In this document: positions 10,392 to 20,277 of the stretch, one piece after another
How positions within the stretch are numbered: the stretch's first letter is position 1
Layout: each line of letters begins with the position of its first letter
NCBI RefSeq assembly: GCF_050947875.1
Contig: NC_134572.1
Coordinates: 134,320,605 to 134,384,604 of the forward strand
Source of the DNA: Dermacentor variabilis
Taxonomy: Eukaryota > Arthropoda > Arachnida > Ixodida > Ixodidae
DNA length: 64,000 nt
Reading direction: 5' to 3'
Position numbers and translations under genes: made by a program
Notes under the pieces: generated by a model
The model's database searches: none
What the model saw: the letters and a program-made list of their open reading frames with translations, nothing else
Told to the model about the DNA's origin: nothing

Positions 10392-11928
10392 GACTATGAT
10401 GTTCGGTGAGTAGCAGAAAACGCTCACTGAGACGTTCGCCCGCGCTCCCTGCCCGGCTAATGTCACGACGGTTTGTTCTCTAAACTTGTTGATGCTAGAC
10501 ACTCGCAAGTTCACTGGAATGGAAAGGGAGTGGTAAGAAGCACATTCAATACAGACGTGGCATATGGTCATGTTTGTGTTATTAATTAACGCGCTGGACT
10601 ACGAAAAGGAAGCAGCGCGAATTCGCCCGCTGCCTGCTACGCAACTTTAGAAATAATACTGAAACGTCTAAGAATTTAGACGAAAAATAAATATTGAATC
10701 GTCGCGACGGCACATCAGAGTCGCCGTACGTCGAAGTCCCTTGTTAAAACGAAATTGACTTTGAACAGTACTGATAGCGTCCACGCTACAATGCTTGCTT
10801 GCGGACTGTCAAGCATCTGTCAAGTGCTCATATGCTGCGGCCTAAAGCTCACAGCACGGTGCGAAAGCGCTCTCGGTGAAAGCGAAACGGTGTGCTCGGA
10901 CATGCATGCAGACGCGTAGTAGGTCGCCGCGAACCCGTCCGATCGCTGCATGCATTGAGGTTTTGTTCTGTCATGCGCCATTTGATTATACAGACCACCC
11001 ACTATAAGAACATATTTCACATAGCTTGCGCTCAGCGACTTCCGACCTTTCACGCAAGAAGCCGGTTCGGGAGACTCCATCGCGGCGAGCGAGCGCAGTG
11101 GCTTTCACTGTATGTAGTCGGTAAAGAGATCGCGTCTGTAAACGAATCTGTGCTTTCAGTCTATCCAAGATTATGATTTCGACAGTAATAAAGTTCCCTC
11201 GTTTTCAGAGTACTCACAGGAATGTACAGGAAAGCTTCCGCGTGGTGTTTTTATTAAGCGCCGTAAGCCAAACCTATGAGGAGCGCGCCGCGTGATCCCG
11301 CGTACTACGCAAGGGAGGCACTTCCGACAGATAGCGACTCCGCAAGTCCTCGCCCCCAATACTCACTGGTTGCCGCAGCCGACGGCCTTCGTATCCCGCC
11401 TCGCTCCTCAGTATATAACGCTTATTCTTGCCAACACAATTCACATTTCCACAATTGTGTAGTACATTAATAAATGCGCTTTGCTTTCTCGATACTGAGG
11501 GTGCGAAGAGCGAGACGCTTTGCTGATACGGTCGACGTAGGCTGACCGTCTGCGAGGTGAAAACTTATCGCGTCGCAGCTTCCGGTGACGCCACTGCTTT
11601 AGTATACTGCGCGCTACGTTGGCGAAAAGGCGCGCATCTAACATAACTTCGTTTTGTTATTTGCTGCTTCGCGTCAAAAACAACCTGTAGTCGATTTTTA
11701 TGCCTGCGTGAGCGGCGATAGACAAGAACGCCTCGGTTGCGGTGAAGGACCGGCGAGTAACCGAGATGCGCCGCTGGCGCCGCTGTGTTGCAGACCTCAC
11801 ACAGTCTGCGAGAGCTGGTTGTTCCTACGTCGTTCGATCCAAAGCCACGTCCTATCGGAACAAGCGTGCGGTGGTTGGCACAAGTCAGCCACCTGATCGT
11901 GCCATGCGTCTCTTTCAAAAACACCATC

Positions 11929-12006
<78 letters not shown>

Positions 12007-12064
12007 GTGGAAACGAGGAAGCAGCGTCCCGTCGTGCTGCGCTCAAGTACCCGCCTTCCTGTCC
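10392..12064. other. Unassigned sequence without supportable gene
   Basis: Open frames here are short, overlap on both strands and show no domain I recognise. A few signal-like strings occur (GTATATAAC near 11411, AATAAAG near 11188), but nothing ties them to a transcript. The right end is a dinucleotide microsatellite. Confidence 0.5.
11933..12006. repeat. (TA)n microsatellite with short (CA)n end
   Basis: Alternating TA/AT runs from about 11933 to 11997 and passes into ACACACACAC up to about 12006. It directly precedes the first recognisable monomer of the satellite superfamily. The open frames crossing it (Tyr-Ile repeats) are by-products. Confidence 0.95.
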
Positions 12065-12740
12065 TGCGCGAAAGCCAATCTGCGCCTATCCCTTTATTCG
12101 TGTTGCCAGTCGGCGTCTACACGTGCATTATCACGATGCGCCGAACCAGCGCTTTCCAGAGAAATCAGTGGACGTGCATAGGGCGCCGACATTGTAACTG
12201 GCTCCGAATCATCCTTTTTTTTTTTTTTTTTGCAGGAGCCAAATCGCTCTTGCGCGTTTGTTCATCGCGTAAAATGACGTCGGCAGAAGCATTGGCATGT
12301 GTAACGATGTATGTATTGACACATCAATTTCAATACGAGTAAACAACCTCGCAAGTCCTAGATTGTAGCTGGCAAGTGGCTTACCTATTTGTTTGTGAAA
12401 GCAGCTCAACCTGCGCATGTCGATTTATTCTTCGTGTTAATCGGCGTCAGCAAGTACATGTACACCCGGGAGCAAAAGTATACGGAGCGCAAGGTCCCCG
12501 AAAAAAATTGAATTTCTACGTAATTAACACGCGTAAGCGGAAACTGGCGAGTGCATTAGAAAATTTGTAATGCAAAGTTTGGACTGCAGTCTTTAATGTC
12601 TAGTTGCCCTTACAGACAGAGGAGAAAACGAGTTTAATCGCGCAATCCCTGGTCCGTATACTTTTGCTCACGGGTGTATGTGTAGTGACGCATCCTTCGA
12701 GCCATCGCTTTCTAGAGAAGTGAGTGGACACGGCTCCGTC
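12065..12740 (-). repeat. Degenerate minus-oriented monomers of the 165-bp satellite superfamily
   Basis: Three pieces match the reverse complement of family A at about 165-bp spacing: AAGCCAATCTGCGCCTATCC (from about 12073) to GCGCCGAACCAGCGCTTTCC (about 12140-12160); TTCATCGCGTAAAATGACGT (from about 12261); and TCGGCGTCAGCAAGTACATG (12441-12460), which resumes at 12677 with GCCATCGCTTTCTAG after a foldback insertion. Orientation is opposite to the array that starts at about 12745. An isolated T17 run at 12215-12231 lies between units. Confidence 0.7.
12463..12676. mobile_element. Tc1-like foldback (MITE) of 214 bp, TA target duplication
   Basis: Inverted arms: GAGCAAAAGTATACGGA at 12470-12486 and its complement TCCGTATACTTTTGCTC at 12653-12669, extended outward by CACCCGG/CGGGTG with one mismatch. 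TA flanks both ends (12461-12462 and 12677-12678). Removing it rejoins a satellite monomer. There is no transposase frame, so the copy is non-autonomous; TIR form and TA target fit the Tc1/mariner superfamily. Confidence 0.75.
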
Positions 12741-13714
12741 GACATTTAAAAGGCTTGGGGCTTAAAGCATTCAAAAAGCTCAAAAGCGCTGGTTAGGCTC
12801 ACACATCACTCGCCACGCGCGTGCGGACGCCGAATTACGCGACGAATAAATGGATTCCCGCAGATCTACTCGCCCGAAAAGGAAACAAGATAAGTCGTTG
12901 GCTCATATTCCATATTGGTCCAGGCAAGTCCGATCACATTTCTCGAAAAAGCTGTTTTAGTGCACACAGCACTTACAATGCACGTGCTGAGGCCGAATTA
13001 TGCGACGAATAAACGGATTTCCGCAGATCTGCTTGCCCAAAAAGATGGAAACAAGGTAAGTGGTTGGCTCATTACATTGGTGCAGCCAAGTCCTACCACT
13101 TTCCTCGAAAACGCTGTTTTAGTGCACACAGCGCTCCCAAAGCATTTGATGACGCCGAATTACGCGTCGAATAAACGGATTTCCGAAGATCTGCTTGGCC
13201 GAAAAGATGGAAACAAGGTAAGACATTGGCCCATTGCATATTGGCCTAAGCAGGTCCAATCACTTTTCATGAAAACGGCGTTTACGTGCATACAGCACCA
13301 CCACTGCGCGTGCTGACGCCGAATTACGAGAAAAATTAACCGATTCCTGCAGATCTACTTGCCCGCGGAAAGCTGCAAACAAGGTAAGTCGTTGTTGGCC
13401 CATTATATATTGGCCCATTATATATTGGCCCAGCCAGGTCCAATCATATTTTAGTGCTCACAGTGCTTTAATGCACGTGCTCAAGCCCATTTACGCGATT
13501 AATAAACGGATACCCGCAGATTGGTTGGCCCGAAAACATATTGGCCCCCGAGCCAAGTTCCATCACTATTCTCGAAAGCGCTAGTTCGACACAGACATTA
13601 CTCCGCAAGCAAGTACTAACGGCGATTTACGCGATGATAAACTGATACGCGCAAATTAACTAGCCGGAAAAAAAATGGAAACAATGTAAGCCTAAAGGCT
13701 ATTAAGATTAGCGT

Positions 13715-13828
13715 ACCATCATCAGTGCTTACTGCAGTGGTATTGTGTTTCTGCTAGTTTGTGTGCTCACCCACCCCTCATGTAAAACCGCTCCAGCAGG
13801 GGTATTCGAAGTATTGCAAACAAACAAA
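13715..13828 (+). mobile_element. Short dispersed-repeat 3' end with (CAAA)n tail inserted in family A
   Basis: Sequence unrelated to the monomer interrupts family A between a GTAAGCCT box (about 13687) and CCCAGCTACGTCCAATC (about 13834). It ends GCAAACAAACAAA, the form of a retroposed 3' end. The parent element is not identified. Confidence 0.4.
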
Positions 13829-13893
13829 CATGTCCCAGCTACGTCCAATCCGTTCTCTCCAAAGCGCTGATTCGGCGCATACGCAGTTCCCCA

Positions 13894-14045
13894 CACTGTA
13901 TTAAACTTTTAAAAGTGAAAAAGGATGCAAATCTGTACATAACTTGGACCATTGGGGTGTCAGTTATATAGATCGCACCCAGGTATGAGTTGTAGACACA
14001 TTTACATCCGTTTTCACTTTTAAGGGTGTAAATTATTTTACAGTG
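13894..14045. mobile_element. Foldback element (CACTGTA MITE family), degenerate copy
   Basis: Begins CACTGTATTAAAC and ends AATTATTTTACAGTG. Internal parts AAGTGAAAAAGGATG and CATCCGTTTTCACTTT are inverted copies of each other. It is the same family as the copy at 21182-21339 and interrupts a family A monomer between TTCCCCA and CATGCGCGTGCTGACG. Confidence 0.7.
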
Positions 14046-14152
14046 CATGCGCGTGCTGACGCCAATTTGCGGGGTTAATGAAAAGATACATGCCAGGTGG
14101 CTTGCTCCTAACGACTGTAAAAAAGCTAAGCTTATAGCCTTGCAAAATTTCC

Positions 14153-14156
14153 CCAG
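14153..14156. repeat. Left target-site duplication of element 2 (CCAG)
   Basis: CCAG precedes the LTR at 14157 and recurs at 20973-20976. The target was the CCCAGCCAGGTC box of a family A monomer. Confidence 0.85.
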
Positions 14157-14903
14157 TGTTTGAATCTCACCGATGGCAACGGTTGTTGTGGTCGCACCGA
14201 TGGTACAACCTGTTGGGAACTCGGCGCTGACGCCCGTTGTTGCACCTGGGTCGCAAGCCCCAAGGGTAGCGTTGGCCTGGCGGCCTGGGGTACAACTGGA
14301 AGCATCCGAAGGTCCCGGCAAAGCATGAGTCGACTGGTAACAACAAAACAACTTGTTTATTTTAACATCGCAAAGAGTTGGCGGTCGGGTTGACCGAAGT
14401 AGAGAGACGGGAGAGCACTTTACTCAACAGAAGAAATCGGAGCCCTCCTTTTGCGTCCGGGGGCAGCTGTTTTTATACTCTCGCAGTTGAGGGCAAGAAG
14501 GAACCCCTCAATAGACGAGCGCGTGATTGTACAATGGGATAAGGTGACGCATACTGTCGTAGCGCCGCCGGTCGGGCACAAAGACTGGGAGGAGAAGGTG
14601 ACTCCTACTGTCGTATCGCCTCCGGTCGGGCACAATGGCTGGGAGGAGAAGGTAACTCCTACTGTCGTATCGCCTCCGGTCGGGCACAATGGCTGGGAGG
14701 AGAAGGTGACCCCTGCTGTCGTATCGCCTCCGGTCGGGCATAATGGCACATACACTCACACACGCACATGAAGACACGTGGCATCGGAACATGCCTGGAC
14801 GCGCTTGGCGGGGAGCGTAGCGGCGACGCCGAACGGGCCAAAATGTCTGCCGCTTTGTTGCAGTCGCGCCGGCTAAACCGCGCGTCGTAGGCGAAACGTA
14901 ACA
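14157..14903 (-). repeat. Element 2 3' LTR (747 bp)
   Basis: Starts TGTTTGAATC and ends ACGTAACA in plus-strand reading. It carries an additional PBS-like unit at its low-coordinate edge and a 54-bp U3 repeat array compared with element 1, which explains the greater length. AATAAA is at 14356-14361 and TATAAAAA at 14470-14477, both minus strand. Confidence 0.92.
14535..14750. repeat. 54-bp U3 tandem repeat array, element 2 LTR
   Basis: GAGGAGAAGGT recurs at 14589, 14643 and 14697, a strict 54-bp period, with a partial unit before. Each unit contains CTGTCGTA and CGGTCGGGCA. The array lies just upstream of the TATA box and is present in both LTRs (about 20604-20819 in the 5' LTR). Confidence 0.9.
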
Positions 14904-15386
14904 GACCGCCCCGCCGGGGGAAGGAGATCCCGATGGACAGGGGACTGCATCCGCTGTCCGGAGGGATGTCGCTCGATGATGCTCATAACCGAAGTCGGGC
15001 GTCCCTCGACGTTTCTTGAACGCAGCGCACAGAGAAGGCCTCGTTCTCTCGTTCAGGTTCGCACAGGACACTGCAAAGTGACTTCGGGAGAGTTCACATT
15101 CTTGTTCTCGTTCCCGGCAAGCGTTAGAACTACGCTGAAACTCAACCGCTCAGTCAGCAAGCACGGCACAACCCTCACTAAGCCCTGCCAGGCTCTTTCC
15201 CCTTTTATACCACTACCTAGTTCCTTACAGTAGTCTATCATCACTCAGAACGCGTCCACAAATTGGAAAATTGCACTAGAAAGCATATCATCACTTTGAA
15301 ACACTAAACAAAAGCAATATGTTAAAACAATCCTGCCTCAGGAAGAAAAACATCAGTAACAAACAATTTTGAGGCTGATTCCTACG
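14904..15386 (-). other. Element 2 3' noncoding region
   Basis: 483 bp between the Pol stop and the 3' LTR, nearly identical to the same region of element 1. It has no frame of its own on the minus strand, so there is no sign of an envelope gene. Confidence 0.6.
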
Positions 15387-18300
15387 TTAGGGGCTTCGAC
15401 TTAAGCCATCGGCGTTACCGTTGAGACTCCCCTTTTTGTAACGCACCTCAAAGGAATATCGTTGCAAAGCGAGGCTCCAGCGCAGGAGGCGGCCATTTTT
15501 GGGAGAGATGGTCTGCAGCCATTGGAGAGGGCAGTGATCCGTCTCAATGATAAACCTCGAGCCGGCTAGATAGCATGACAATTTCTGAACGGCCCACACA
15601 AGACATGCACACTCTTTCTCGGTGGCGCTATACGCCTGCTCACGACTGGTCAGCTTACGACTAGCATACAGGACGGGGTGTTCTACTTCTCCATTTTCCC
15701 GTTGGCACAGTACAACGCCCATGCCTCGCTCACTAGCATCGCACTGAACAACGAACCCTTTTGTATAGTCTGGCGATCGTAGCACAGGCTGGCTTGTTAG
15801 GGCACTCTTTAGGGCGCTAAAAGCTCTTTCCTTTGTCTCGTCCCAGACGACTGTTTGAGGCTCTGTCTTTCTTAGAGCATCCGTCAGGGGAGCCGCGATA
15901 TCAGAGTACCTGGGGATGTACCTCTGATAGTAGCCGGCGTCACCTAAGAACGACCGAATATCGGTCTTCGTGCGCGGTTGCGGAAAGTCACGCACAGCGG
16001 CCACTTTTATTTCAGAGGGGCGGCGACGACCCTGACCAATCACGTGACCGAGGTAGACAACCTCGGCCTGTGCTAACTGGCACTTAGGAGCCTTTACTGT
16101 CAAGCCCGCTTCGCGCAGGCGGGTTAGCACTGCCCGCAAGTGTGCCATATGCTCAGACCAGGATGCGGAGAATATCGCTACGTCGTCTAGATACGGTAAA
16201 GCGAATTCTTGCTGTCCCCGCAACACTTTATCCATGAGGCTTGAAAAACAGTATGGCGCGTTCTTCAAACCAAAACTCAACACTTTAGGACGGAATGTTC
16301 CCATTGGTGAAATGAACGCCGCATACCTACTAGCCTCTTCTGTAAGTGGAACCTGCCAATAACCCCTGACGAGATCTAGGGTGGAAATAAACTGAGCGCT
16401 ACTAACTTTCTCAAGGCGCTCCTCGATGTTAGGGATCGGATAAATTTGATCCTTAGTGAAGGAATTAAGCCTGCGGTAGTCGACGCAAGGACGAGGTTCC
16501 TTGCCCGGTACCTCAACTAAAATCAAAGGGGAGGTATAATCACTCTCACCTGCCTCAATAACACCGAGCTGTAGCATTTTCTTTACCTCAGCCTCCATAA
16601 TATCGCTCTGGCGGGGTGACACCCGGTACGCCTTGGATCGTACTGGCTCTGGGGAGGTAAGTTCTATGTCATGAGTAAGTACAGAAGTCCTACCAGGCCT
16701 CTCAGAGAACAGACCTTGAAACTCTTGTAATAGCTGGTGTAGTTCGGTTTTCTGCTCAGGCGACAGCGGTGTTTTACTGATAAGGTCACTAATGACTTGA
16801 CCGGTGTCTTCCCTGTTCGTCACTGAGCCTAGTCCCGGAAGCTCGACCGGAAGCTCTTCAGGAACGTTTACCATCATGCACACCACTGCTTCCCTTTGTC
16901 TATAAGGTTTGAGCAGATTACAGTGGTAAACTTGCTGTGCTTTCCGCTTTCCTGGCAGACTTACCACGTAGTTAACGTCCGACAGTTTCTGAACAATTCG
17001 TGCTGGGCCCTCCCACTGCACGTCTAGTTTGTTGTTTAGCGATGTGCGCAATATCATGACCTCATCGCCCACCTCAAAACGACGGGCCCTGGCTGTCCGA
17101 TCATAATAAACCTTGGCCCTCTGCTGGGCCTTTGCCATTGCTTCACCTGACAACTCCTGTGCCCTTCTTAAGCGTTCGAGGAGCTTAAGCACGTACTCCA
17201 CCACGACTGGGTCGTCGCCCCTGCCTTCCCATGATTCTCGAAGCATGCGAAGCGGAGACCGAAGCGAGCGACCGTACACCAGCTCAGCTGGCGAAAACCC
17301 CGTAGCCGCATGCGGCGCGGTCCTTAATGCAAACATCACCCCAGGCAGACACAGCTCCCAGTCAGTTCGATGTTCAAAACACAATGCTCTCAACACGCGC
17401 TTCATGACGGAGTGGAGCTTCTCAACGGAATTCGACTGTGGGTGGTACACTGAGCTGTGTAGCAGCTTTACCCCACACCTTTCGAGAAAAGTTGTCGTCA
17501 AAGCGCTAGTAAACACTGTGCCCTGATCTGATTGGATTTCCGCAGGGAAACCAACTCGCGCAAATATGGACAGTAGTGCATTGACTATCTCAACTGAGCT
17601 GAGTTCTTTAAGCGGCACTGCTTCAGGGAACTTTGTCGCTGGGCAGATCACAGTCAAAATGTGTCTGTACCCCGTGGCTGTTACCGGCAGAGGTCCCACT
17701 GTATCAATAACGAGCCGTCTAAAAGGCTCCGTAATGATAGGTACCAATTTCAACGGCGCCCTTGATTTGTCCCCTGGTTTGCCCACCTGCTGACAGGTGT
17801 CACATGTCCTCACGAAATGGTCTGCGTCCCGAAAACACCCTGGCCAATAGTACTCTTGCAAGAGACGGTCCTTAGTTTTCTTAACTCCTAGGTGTCCGGA
17901 CCACGAACCCCCGTGTGACAAGCGCAACAGATCCTGACGATAGCATTGAGGCACGATCAGCTGATCGAACTCCACTCCTCTGCGGTCTAGATACTTCCGG
18001 TTCAGGACTCCACCTCTTTCCACAAAACGCGCATTTTTCCTGGCGATACCTTCCTTGACATTGCAGCGTATGTTTTCTAGGCTACCATCCTTCTTTTGCT
18101 CGGCTATCAAAGCCGACCGGCTGACTTTTAGCAACCTATCAAGTCCGTCTGACGTAGGCGCGATGAGCAAATCTGCAGATAGCTCTTCTAACTTTCCCTT
18201 ATCGGGCATTTCCTCTCCAGTATCTGGCGCCTTCAACGCTACAGGCTCAATTTTATTCAGTTCGTCAGCTTGCTGCACCTCTGACCCTTTTTCATTGTTC

Positions 18301-19910
18301 GATAACGTCGGCCCCGCAACTACCGCCTTTGCAGCGAGCTCCCGAACCTTCGACCTGGTTAAGGCCTGAACGCTAGCCTCACCAAACAAAAGCCCCTTCT
18401 CGCGCAGGAGGTGATCGGACCTGTTTGAAAATAGGTACGGGTACTGGGGTGGCAGCATAGATGACACTGCCGCCTCTGTCTCAAGCGCTCCGAAAGGTCC
18501 TTCAATAAGCACTTTTGCTACCGGCAGACACACGCTATGAGCTTCCACGGCTTGCTTGATCCATGCGCACTCGCCCGTGAACATATGGGGTTCTACGTAA
18601 GACGGGTGAACTACATCCATTGTAGCTGCGGAATCGCGAAGCACTCGGCACTCTTTCCCGTTCACGAGGAGGTCTCGCATGTAAGGCTCGAGAAGCTTCA
18701 TGTTCTCGTCAGTGCTGCATAATGAAAAAAACACAACTTTTGGTGTTGTTTCCGGACACTGCGCCGAAAAGTGACCCGGCTTCTGGCACGTATAACAAAC
18801 GCGCGCTCGCCTCATCTCGAACCGCTTTCTGCGTTTGGCTGCCGCCGTCTCTTTACGTTTGGTCGGACTGCTTTCACTCGCATCCTCACTACGCGTGTCC
18901 CCCTTTAATCTCATGGGCGTGAATTTCGGCCTCTCAAACTTCGAGCCAAATTCACCCTTTTGACCGTCCTTAGCTCCGCGAGCCCGACGCGTCACAAACT
19001 CCGCGGCTAGCTCAGCGGCTTTAGCCACCGTACAAACGTCTGGCCTATCCAAGACCCAGTACCGCACGTTCTCAGGTAACCGACTATAAAACTGTTCTAG
19101 CCCGAAACACTGCAGAACTTTATCGTGGTCACCGAACGCTTTCTCTTCTTTGAGCCACTCCTGCATGTTTGACATAAGCTTGTAGGCAAACTCTGTATAT
19201 GACTCACTTTTGCCTTTCTCATTTTCCCGAAACTTCGGACGGAACGCCTCCGCTGACAGCCGGTACTTTTTTAGAAGACTCGATTTCACTGTGTCGAAAT
19301 CCTCTGCCTCCTCTCTATCCAAGCGAGCGACTACGTCGGCCGCCTCGCCGGGTAACAAAGTGAGCAAGCGCTGTGGCCACGTTTCCCGAGAGAACCCCTG
19401 CTTCTCGCACGTTCGCTCAAAGTTAACCAGGAACAAACCAATGTCCTCTCCAAGCTTAAACGGCCGCATCAGGTCAGTCATTTTGAACAATACTCGTTCT
19501 CCTGCACCGTGTGCCTGACTTCCATTACGAGCGCGTTCCATCTCTACCTCAAGACGCTTCATTTACAGAGCGTGTTGACGGTCGCGCTCTTGTTGCTCTC
19601 GCTCTTTCTGTTCTTTACGTTCACGCTCTTCTTTTTCTTTCTGTTCTTTACGTTCACGCTCTTCTTTTTCTTTCTGTTCTTTAAGTTCGCGCTCTTCTTT
19701 TTCTTTCTGTTCTTTAAGTTCGCGCTCCTGTCTTTTTGCAGTCTCCCTCTCCTCAATGGTCTCAAGGCATTCCGACAGCTCGTCATCCTCAGCTTCTAAC
19801 TCAAGAATAGCCTTTAGCAGTTCAGGTTTTCTGAGTTTGTCTGAGACATCCAGACCCAACTCTCTTGCAAGCTCCAGCAATTTCGGTTTGCGCAACGACT
19901 TCAAATCCAT
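15387..19910 (-). pseudogene. Element 2 Gag-Pol polyprotein, one in-frame stop
   Basis: Start at 19910 in GCCATGG context. The first 115 codons give an SAP-like N-terminus and a Lys/Glu coiled coil, ending at TAA 19563-19565, where element 1 has a Glu codon. The frame then runs uninterrupted for 1391 codons. Numbering from the Met at 19562: SCAN-like capsid about 42-190; zinc knuckle C256-C269 (CxxCx4Hx4C); protease Asp310 in RDSAAT; integrase His550, His557, Cys587, Cys590, then Asp620, Asp679, Glu714 (34 residues between the last two); GPY/F-type module about 825-890; gypsy-type RT with Asp1063 and YLDD 1124-1127; RNase H Asp1275, Glu1315, Asp1342, Asp1385. All catalytic residues of IN, RT and RH are present. 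The order IN before RT sets it apart from ordinary Ty3/gypsy elements. The protease has DSA instead of DTG/DSG. Confidence 0.93.
19563..19565 (-). other. Single nonsense codon in element 2 Gag
   Basis: TAA where element 1 has GAA in the otherwise identical context HAL-E-MKRLE. A Met codon follows directly, so a downstream product of 1391 residues lacking the SAP-like and coiled-coil part could still be read. Confidence 0.85.
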
Positions 19911-20225
19911 GGCTGCTCTGAATGCTGCTTTCTCTACTGCCTATTATTGTCTTGCCGCAAACTAACCCGGCAGCAACGACAACCACAATTACCAGCTCTG
20001 TTTCTGACACTAACAAAAGCCTGGCAAAGCTCAGAAGAAGAAAGTCCCGCACTCACCAAACCTCGCAGTCAAGAGTTCAGCGCAGTCGTTCCGCTGCAGG
20101 CAACCAGTCATCACACAGGGCTCGTTGCACTGCTCCCGGATCGTCGATGAGCTGCTCAGCATACAGTCAACTGCATCTCTTCGCTGCTGGCCTCCGTTGT
20201 CGCGATCTCACCGCTGGCAGACAGT
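19911..20225 (-). other. Element 2 5' leader with candidate primer-binding site
   Basis: 315 nt. The minus strand has CAGCGGTGAGAT at 20205-20216, one base different from element 1. The region is otherwise almost identical to the leader of element 1. Confidence 0.4.
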
Positions 20226-20277
20226 TGTTTGAATCCCACCGATGGCAAAGGTTGTTGTGGTCGCACCGATGGTACGA
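20196..20277 (-). repeat. Three PBS-like units at the LTR/leader junction, element 2
   Basis: In plus-strand reading, units start at 20196 (GTTGTCGCGATCTCACCGCT), 20224 (GTTGTTTGAATCCCACCGAT) and 20251 (GTTGTTGTGGTCGCACCGAT), 27-28 bp apart. The first lies in the leader; the second and third are within the LTR. The middle unit contains GTTTGAATCCCACC, closest of all to a tRNA T-arm and acceptor stem. Confidence 0.7.

Larger units (their letters stand above)
12745..14156 (+). repeat. Satellite family A, left block
   Basis: Diverged tandem monomers of about 150-190 bp. Recurrent landmarks are a CGAAA.CGCTG box, ATGCACGTGCTGACGCC, AATAAACGGAT, CAGAT.TGCTTGCCC and AAGGTAAG, followed by GGCCCA.CCAGGTCC. 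Monomers begin near 12775, 12935, 13100 and 13265 and become harder to phase beyond 13400. The block is interrupted at 13715-13828 and 13894-14045 and is cut by element 2 at 14156. Confidence 0.85.

Noticed and set aside
11565..12197. Frames with Tyr-Ile repeats on both strands
   Set aside because: They arise from the (TA)n microsatellite, which is open in several frames on both strands.
12209..12245. Polypyrimidine run plus CAG as a real 3' splice site
   Set aside because: The T17 run followed by GCAG looks like an acceptor, but it sits between satellite monomers with no supported exon on either side.
19563..19565. Programmed stop readthrough between two Gag parts in element 2
   Set aside because: Element 1 has a sense Glu codon at the same place, so the stop is most simply a private mutation.
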